From Symsagittifera roscoffensis (taxonomy: Eukaryota > Xenacoelomorpha > Acoela > Convolutidae): a stretch of DNA of 64,000 nucleotides. The stretch's first letter is position 1, and every line of letters begins with the position of its first letter. The stretch lies in contig NC_087067.1 in assembly GCF_963678635.1 (NCBI RefSeq), positions 3,040,001-3,104,000 on the forward strand, in the 5' to 3' direction. Made by a program: the position numbers and the translations under genes. Positions 57,509-64,000 of this stretch are shown here, piece by piece. The notes beneath the pieces are model-generated. The model was not told the origin of the DNA. It worked only from the letters and a program-made list of their open reading frames with translations, and made no database searches.

Positions 57509-57953
57509 CAGAGTCGGATCTAGGATTTTCTCGAGGAAGTGGCGGATTTTCAAAAAATTTCGAAAATTTTGTTGATCTTAATTTTAGGTCGATTATATTG
57601 ATTTTCTGAGTTCTCTTAAATCTCTATAAATACTCTTAAGTCACTATAATCACTATAAATACTTCGCCGCAGGCAAAATTTTGAAAAAAAACAGGCCAAA
57701 AAAAGGCGTTTTTAGAAATTTTTTTAAGGAAAATTTTGACCAAAAAGTCGAAAATCGCGTTTTTTTTTGGCGCGCACTCCCCTCTTCTCAAAATTAGTAT
57801 ATGTTGGCGCCCATGGCGCCTTTAGGAAAATTTTAGGGCCCGTCACCAAAATTTGATATCTCAAAGTAGTACAAAGGGAAACCCTTTGGGTCGGCAGGGG
57901 GTCGAAATCCTGAGAAAAAGAAGCGTCCGCCCACTCCCCCCTTAATCCGCTGG
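57509..57953 (+). mobile_element. GGCGGATCTAGG-family element, complete copy with target duplication
   Basis: Bounded by direct repeats TGCTGAGAAC at 57499-57508 and 57954-57963. The element runs from CAGAGTCGGATCTAGG to CTTAATCCGCTGG. This is the best evidence in the window that the family moves by transposition with a target duplication of about 9-10 bp. That size is in the MULE range, so it may be a non-autonomous MULE derivative. No ORF. Confidence 0.8.
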
Positions 57954-57963
57954 TGCTGAGAAC

Positions 57964-58458
57964 TCTTTTTTTTTTTTTTTGGCCGATGTGTTCGACTTAT
58001 GTTTTGACTTTAAAAGTCTAGCAGGGGGCGTTTTGCGAATTAAATTCAGCGGTCGAGAGGCAATTTTAAAGCCAGCACAAATTAAAAACATACCCAATTT
58101 CGGTCAAAAAAATCAAAAACCTGGCCCGGGTTTCTAATTTTTCTATGTTAAAATTCATGGATCCAATAAATATCTGATCTCGGAGGGATAGGTAAAAAAC
58201 GCAAATAGCTACACATGTTGAAATAAGAAAAAATAAGGCAGATGAAACTTTTTGAATAACTTTAAATATAGCGCTTCTTTCGCCAAGATGTTTATGTGAT
58301 TTCCAGGAACATGGCTTTTGAGAGAGGCCAAATATTTGCGTGGCAATAACTACAATGGCACTTTTTTAAAAAAAATAGCTGCTTGTAGCGCAAACCAAAG
58401 CCAATTAATGATGCAATCACAGAAAACCAAAAGGCCGCGTGAACTAATAAGCTCAATG
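57964..58458. other. Spacer downstream of the uncharacterised minus-strand gene
   Basis: Starts with a T18 run. No gene seen; should contain the 3' untranslated region of the gene on -. Confidence 0.4.
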
Positions 58459-61400
58459 TTATCGCTCCAGCTGTTTCCGGGTTATCTTGGCCGCGGGCAG
58501 TTTGTCCGGTTCATATTTTCCTTTCAAGCGAAGGGCGAATCCGTTGCGGAACTTACACAGTAAGCTGTATCGAAATGGTCAGAATCTGAAAACAAAAAGC
58601 AATGATTTTCCCATTTTCCCATTTTCCAAGTTTTCCCATTTTTCCCAACGAAATACTCGTTCCTCCCCATTTTCAATGGTCGGAACGATAATCCGATCAC
58701 CATAAATACCACACTGAACCGAGCCTTTCCAGGACTCTGTTTGTTATAAGTTTCAACCAGGTCAAAATTCTTAACCTAACTGTGTCAAAAGGAAAAAAAG
58801 ATAAAATCTGAGATTAGAAGAGCTTTAAGAAATGGTGGCAAAGTCTGTTTATCATAACTTACAGAAATTGTTTCCAATTGAGTCTGCGACGGTATAGAGA
58901 TTGTAGGAAGAGTCGTCTGCATTGATTACTGCCACTGTGTCTAAAATTATGTCTTTTGAAACAAATAAAGAAAAAGAAAAACTTTTGACTGCATTAGTGG
59001 TCAAATAAAACTCCTGGATTTTGGATGAAAATTTTTGCAATGCGACAACTCGAATTGAAAGACAACTCACAACATACTCACCGCCTCAGTCGCGCCAACG
59101 CGACATTTAGGTGCTATATTGTAAAATTCACGGCGGAGTAGGATTTTTTCTTCAGTTGGGGTCTTTTTAGTATTTCGGGTTGTTTTGAATACCATTTTGA
59201 TCAACCGAAAGAAAAACTGCAAATAATCTAAAGTCTTTCAGAAAATATCCGCCACTATCCCTCGCCCCTCCCCTTTTTCCTTCCACCATTAAGGCATATC
59301 CTAGATCCACCGTTTAGATGAATACCTCAAGTTAACAAGTTAACTAGAACTACAAACCATCTCCAGGACCAGATATCTTAACCAGCGACCAGTCACAAGT
59401 CGGGCTGTTCTCGCGAGAAAATTTAGTTGTCAGCCATTGGTTGAGGTCGCCTTCCGAGACGAGAAAACCCGAGTGAAACGAGCAGTATGACTCAGCGTCC
59501 GAGAGGCGAACCAGCTGGTCACTGGTGAAAATTGATGTGCTGCAGAGGTGAAACAGGTCGAATCCAGACTCGCGTAGCTTATTACAATCCTCATTTGATC
59601 CAGTGTATGGCTAAATATTATTGTATGGCTAAATATTATGGCTACGTAAGCTGCGATTGATGAGTAATTCATAAATCGTCAAATGTTTGCTATGAAAAAA
59701 TATCGAAAATGAGCTGCATCAAAATTTCAAATCATGAGAATTCTTTTCTCTCTAAAACTACCAAAATAAAAAAAAATTTTAAAGCCCTATTTTTTAAAAC
59801 CTTCTTTACTAGACAAACTGCTTGTGATTCTCAAAGTAATTGGGACGCTGTAACATACACTTAAATAAAAATAATGCCTAAGTTTGAGATGTTTTTGCAA
59901 TTGCTTATAATATATTTTGCGTTCAGTTATGCCAGATTTCTCGATGGTGACTTCATTCCTTGTGATTTGACACAATTGTCTAAAGCAAGTAGAAAACAGA
60001 TGAATTCAAGTGAAAAACAGACTCTCTCTTTCAATGACCTTCTAGAAAAATTCTGTCTGCAAATAAAGGCCAAAAATTGAAACATTTTCTTGCCGTTTAT
60101 CGTGTGATTGTCAGTTAAGTTACAAACATTGCTTATTGTGAGTATGAGCGTGGATATCGTGGATATAATGGATTGTTTGGACACCTTCAAGGATCAAGCA
60201 TGATGGTAGGCCCAATGAAAAACTTGCAAAGTGAGATCGATTCTTTACACTCCAAATTAATTGAAAACGAAAAAAGACTTGCGTATCTTGAAAATTATGT
60301 TTCGCAAATGGATAAAATTCATAATCAAAACTTGGTCTATTTTTGTAAAGAAATTGAGTCTTTGAAAAACTTTTTGTGTTAAAAACAGAAATGTGCAATA
60401 GCAAAGAAACAACCGTTGTAAAAAATCCTCCAGAAATGAAAGGCGAAAACCTTTAGTCGGATCTCAACCCTACCGATATTAAAGCCTGTCATTATCTGGG
60501 TAAAGCGAACTATTCCTCGATAGTCGTTAACTTTGTTTCCTCCCATCAAAAATTTCACGTGGAGATCCAAGAGATAGTTATTCAACCTGAAAAACAACGA
60601 AGAAATATTTTCACTGAACGTCTCCATCCCCACAACCGTGATTTACTCAATCTAGCTAGAAAAATGGGTATCAAACTGTGACTAAGAATTGCGAAGCGCA
60701 GCTTATAGTGCCGAATGAAAATGGTGGGGTTACATTTTGGTCTGTTTATTCATAAAAAAAATATTGAGCAGCTTCAAAAGGTTGCTGTTAAAATGCAGAA
60801 TCGGCAATCAAGCGTACCTGGTGTCAATTCAGCAATTAATGGAGCATGTGTATCCAGCACTAATGATGAAATTTCTCAACGCTTTAACACTGATAGAAAA
60901 CGTGGTCATTGTAATTCGTCTACGTGCTACACTCCTGAAGGAAAATCAGTAAACTGTAAAGAATATCTAACATGGACAATAATAAACTTTTTCAAGGTAA
61001 CATCGCGGCTTTTTGCAGACGGTTTATTTTTCTAATAAAAAGTGAGAAAAAATCATTGAACGTTAAAAATAAGTTTGAAATTTTCTCTCTTAACATCAGA
61101 TTTCTTTCCAAAAATGTTGACGCTCTTTCTTTTTTTTGCAATCAAATAATCTTAACCCGACAGTAATTGTTTTGATTGAAATTTGACAAACAAATTAAGC
61201 TGAATATTTTGAAGTTGTTAGCTATCATTAATTCTTTGCATCACCATTCAAAAACACAGTATGCGGTGTAGCAATTGTTGTCAAAATTTACGTAGATGTA
61301 ATTGAAATCAACTTAGACTTTGATGTGTGTTTTGAAATTATCTTCCCGAACATTAGACAAAAAGACATAAATGCCTCGGTTGCTGCAATTTATAAGTCTC

Positions 61401-64000
61401 CGATCAAAGCACTAATCTTATGCATGATTATGATAACGTTCCTAAAAAAGTATCCTACAAAAGAAGACGCCATTATATTGTGGGAGATTTCAATATCGAC
61501 ACAAAAATTGAAAACAAATCAACGGGCAGTTTCATCCAACTTATTTGAGCCAACCACATGGGTTTTCTTAACTAAGACAAATGTTTCGACAGGAATGAAG
61601 GAAACTGGAGAGAATTGCATTGACCATGTTAAAACTAATCGTATTTTGACCATTGAAAACAATCATATATTACTTTGTGATATAACTGATCAGCAACTGC
61701 TTTCACATGTCACCAGTTTAGTTCCAGTGCCTTCAAAAACATACCTTCTTTTTCTGGCGTAGGGATCTTCAGAAAATTTCGGATCATGATACAGTCTGCA
61801 AATTTTTCTACAAAATGAAGGATCGTTTGCATAAAACTGATTGGAATCGTAACAATACAGATTATCTAAATAATTCAACAACAGCAGAATTGCAAGCCAT
61901 CATCAATAAGTTTTTCCTTTACGGAAAATATATAGCAAAACCTAAGTTTTCCCAAAATCCCTGGTTTAATAACCGGAGAAAAAACCTTGTTCGTTCGCAA
62001 AAGTCATGAAACGCGTAAAATTTTCATGCGTTCCAAGCTTGGGGCTGGCAATGAACGCTACAAGAGCGTTCAAAATCAGACAACAAATTAATAGCGGATA
62101 CTCAAAAAGCATATCAGTGTGTTAAAATTGATAGATTAGTTAATGACAAAAACAAAAAGAGTTCTTCAAATATGTTAGGAGACTGAGAGACTGAAAAACA
62201 AAGATTGTTAGTTAAATGTAGAACAAACTAACGAATACTTTTTAAGCATAGGAAAAAATATGAACATAAAGAAAGAAAATATTTCGTTTTCAACCAATTT
62301 GCCAGAAATAACGAATGCCATGTTCTTTTCCCTGTAGAAAACTCAGCCAGAATTTTTTAAAACAAATAAATCATTGAATTACTCAACCGCTGAACGTGAT
62401 GACGGAATCAACAACGTATTTTTGAAACTTTCATCTCCCGTACTATCGGAATATTTATCGTTTCTTTTCAATAAATGCTCTAGCGAAGGTTGTTTCCTAG
62501 CTTTTTTTCGAAATTGCAAAAATTGTTCCAATTCATTAGACTGGTGATAAGTTAAAGACATCTAAAAACCGTCCAGTATCTCTTCTGACTGCCCTTAGTA
62601 AAGTACTAGAGAAATCAAAATGCCTCAGAATAACATGTTTTGTTGATAAGAACAAAATCTGATGCAATTCCATGTTTGGGTTTAAATAAAACTATTCATC
62701 AGTATAAGTATTTCTAAAATTGACAGAGTCCATAAAGAAAAAAATTGATGAAGGTTATAAAGTTTGCAGCATTTTTTAAGACTTGAGCAAAGCTTTTGTA
62801 AAGCAAAATACTGGTATATAAGCTTAACTGTATGGCATCAGGGGAGTTGTTTGCGACCTAATTAATTCTTATCTCAGTAAACGTAAACAATTCGTTGCTA
62901 TCGGGAAGAAAACTTCTAAGACTTCACATATATCGGCAGGGGTTCCGCAGGGTTCAATTTTGGGTCCTCTACTTTTTTTACTAAAAATTAATGATCTGAC
63001 GAGTTGTTTTTCGAAACCAAATGCATTTGTGGGTCTGTGTGCAGATGATAGCTGGGTAACAGTTTAATCGAAGCAGTAACCAAAGTTTCAGAGAACGAAG
63101 TGCTTTCAAAAGTTTCCCCTTTGTTAAAAGTCAATATCAAAGTCAGTCTAATAATTTCGAAAACTTATTTTGTGAAATTCAATGCAAATCGCACAAAAAA
63201 CAAAGTCGTAAGTGATAGATACACAATAACGGAGGTGGATTGGGTAAAATATTTAGATTTACATACAGATTATTGATTGAAATTTCAATACCACGTGTCA
63301 ACTGTATACAACAGAACTTCGAAATTGGTAGGATTTCTAAGATTTTCCAAACATTATTTAAATCAATCTCGGATATAGGAACTGCTGTAGAACTGTAGAA
63401 CCTTCTTTCTAATATAGAACTGAAATAGCAAAAAAATGAAATACGTATAGAGCTCGTAAACTTTTTTAATAGTTTCCACGGATTAGAAACTTCGCTAACG
63501 GCTAACCCATCCCAAAATAACAAAAAACAGACAGCTTAAAAAATTTCACATAACTATACACAAGGTGCAAATGACTTGTTCGAAGTTTTCTTCTAAAATC
63601 AATCTAAGTTGACGATTTTTTTCTTACTCCTGCAACTAAGATGATTATTTCTCGTAGTTTCGAGGGAGCACTGATGTTTTTTTTTTAATGGTTTTATTTT
63701 TAACTTTACTCTGAGCAAGTTGCAGAACAATGCTATAACATTTAGCAATGGTCTCATTTTGAATTTTACATTGTGCAAGTAGTATACCAGTAAACATAGA
63801 ATATGTTGCCCATGAAGTATGTATATTAACTTGTTTGTAAATTCAAACATTTATTTCCGGCCTGGCTACTTGATTTATTCAGTTAACTTCCTTTTTTTCT
63901 AGCTTTTTGAAATTTTATCGTTCTTACTCACCACCGCATAGCAGACGCTATTGCCGCTGCCATCGACAGTTGAGTAAAAGAAAGGAGACGACGGATTTCT
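58459..64000 (-). CDS. 3' part of an uncharacterised Cys-containing protein gene
   Basis: Five exons on -: >64000-63932, 59589-59358, 58934-58863, 58724-58657, 58551-58459. Phases agree at all junctions, and the stop is TAA. The 177 visible residues read NPSSPFFYSTVDGSGNSVCY, then a block with six Cys (DCNKL to TCDWSLVKI), then VAVINADDSSYNLYTVADSI, CGIYGDRIIVPTIENGEE and a basic tail KLPAAKITRKQLER. Strings like STVDGSGNSVCYAV and VADSIGNNFCSVQ resemble each other, which suggests an internally repeated fold. Cys spacing suits a secreted or extracellular protein, but no signal peptide is in view. The acceptors before 58724 and 58551 are short on pyrimidines and are the weakest points. I do not recognise the family. 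The first intron seen here (4.3 kb) contains a LINE in the opposite direction. Confidence 0.6.
59840..63560 (+). mobile_element. Decayed CR1/Jockey-type LINE in an intron
   Basis: The order on + is typical of a non-LTR element. A coiled-coil ORF1-like part lies at 60173-60380 (SEIDSLHSKLIENEKRLAYL), followed by an ORF1 domain at about 60440-60690 (ACHYLGKANYSSIVVNFVS). The APE-type endonuclease follows, with GDFNID at 61483-61500 and CDITDQQLLSHV near 61680. Reverse transcriptase has YLSKRKQFVAIGKK and GVPQGSILGPLLF near 62935-62975, and the catalytic box CADD at 63038-63049. A conserved C-terminal string WVKYLDLHTDY and TSKLVGFLRF ends near 63370. Many frameshifts and stops make it inactive. 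The exact ends are uncertain. Confidence 0.85.

Larger units (their letters stand above)
49093..57879. repeat. Copy 2 of the 8.79-kb segmental duplication
   Basis: Begins directly after the junction GGGA-GA-AATATACTTCG at 49090-49093. Unlike copy 1, its last element (57509-57953) is complete, so copy 2 keeps the original right border of the locus and copy 1 the original left border. Confidence 0.95.

Noticed and set aside
1-64000. CRISPR arrays, operons and bacterial signals
   Set aside because: Spliced genes, LINE and MULE elements show eukaryotic nuclear DNA; no regularly spaced identical repeats with unique spacers were seen.

Overview
This window is nuclear DNA from an AT-rich, intron-bearing animal. 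The evidence is spliced GT-AG genes for a bHLH-Orange transcription factor, a rhodopsin-class GPCR resembling melatonin receptors, a GT29 sialyltransferase and two uncharacterised proteins. FLYWCH-type Mutator transposons and a CR1/Jockey-like LINE also point to an invertebrate metazoan. A GT29 enzyme together with these receptors would fit a tunicate or other invertebrate deuterostome, but the sequence alone does not prove the taxon.

Layout. Positions 1-5215 hold a GC-richer, purine-rich, intron-free coding relic of about 1,700 codons on the + strand. It is broken by stops and frame changes, and I could not place it in any family; it looks like a foreign or selfish element. Non-coding sequence follows to 8277. 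A six-exon gene on + (8278-14041) encodes a 210-residue charged, coiled-coil-rich protein. A four-exon bHLH-Orange gene lies on - (16264-18706), with a strong hairpin in its first intron. The GPCR gene on + runs 22237-28278, with its first exon not found. The GT29 gene on - runs 31585-35191. The 3' part of another gene on - starts at 58459 and runs off the right edge. Its largest intron contains a decayed LINE.

About 20 kb between 37 and 58 kb is repeat-built. A tandem array of 1.4-kb units ends in a 5.3-kb Mutator-like element (MULE). A block of about 8.79 kb including that MULE was then tandemly duplicated with very little divergence. The duplication junction lies in the MULE terminal palindrome on one side and inside a 0.4-kb non-autonomous element on the other.

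At least six families of small inverted-repeat or MITE-like elements litter introns and spacers. Two of them overlap candidate alternative exons of the GPCR third intracellular loop. The host genes do not form an operon or an evident pathway. The main interest lies in the unknown coding relic, the exon-repeat overlaps, the intronic hairpin and the nested duplication history of the MULE region. All gene models were built by eye from splice signals, reading-frame continuity and family motifs.
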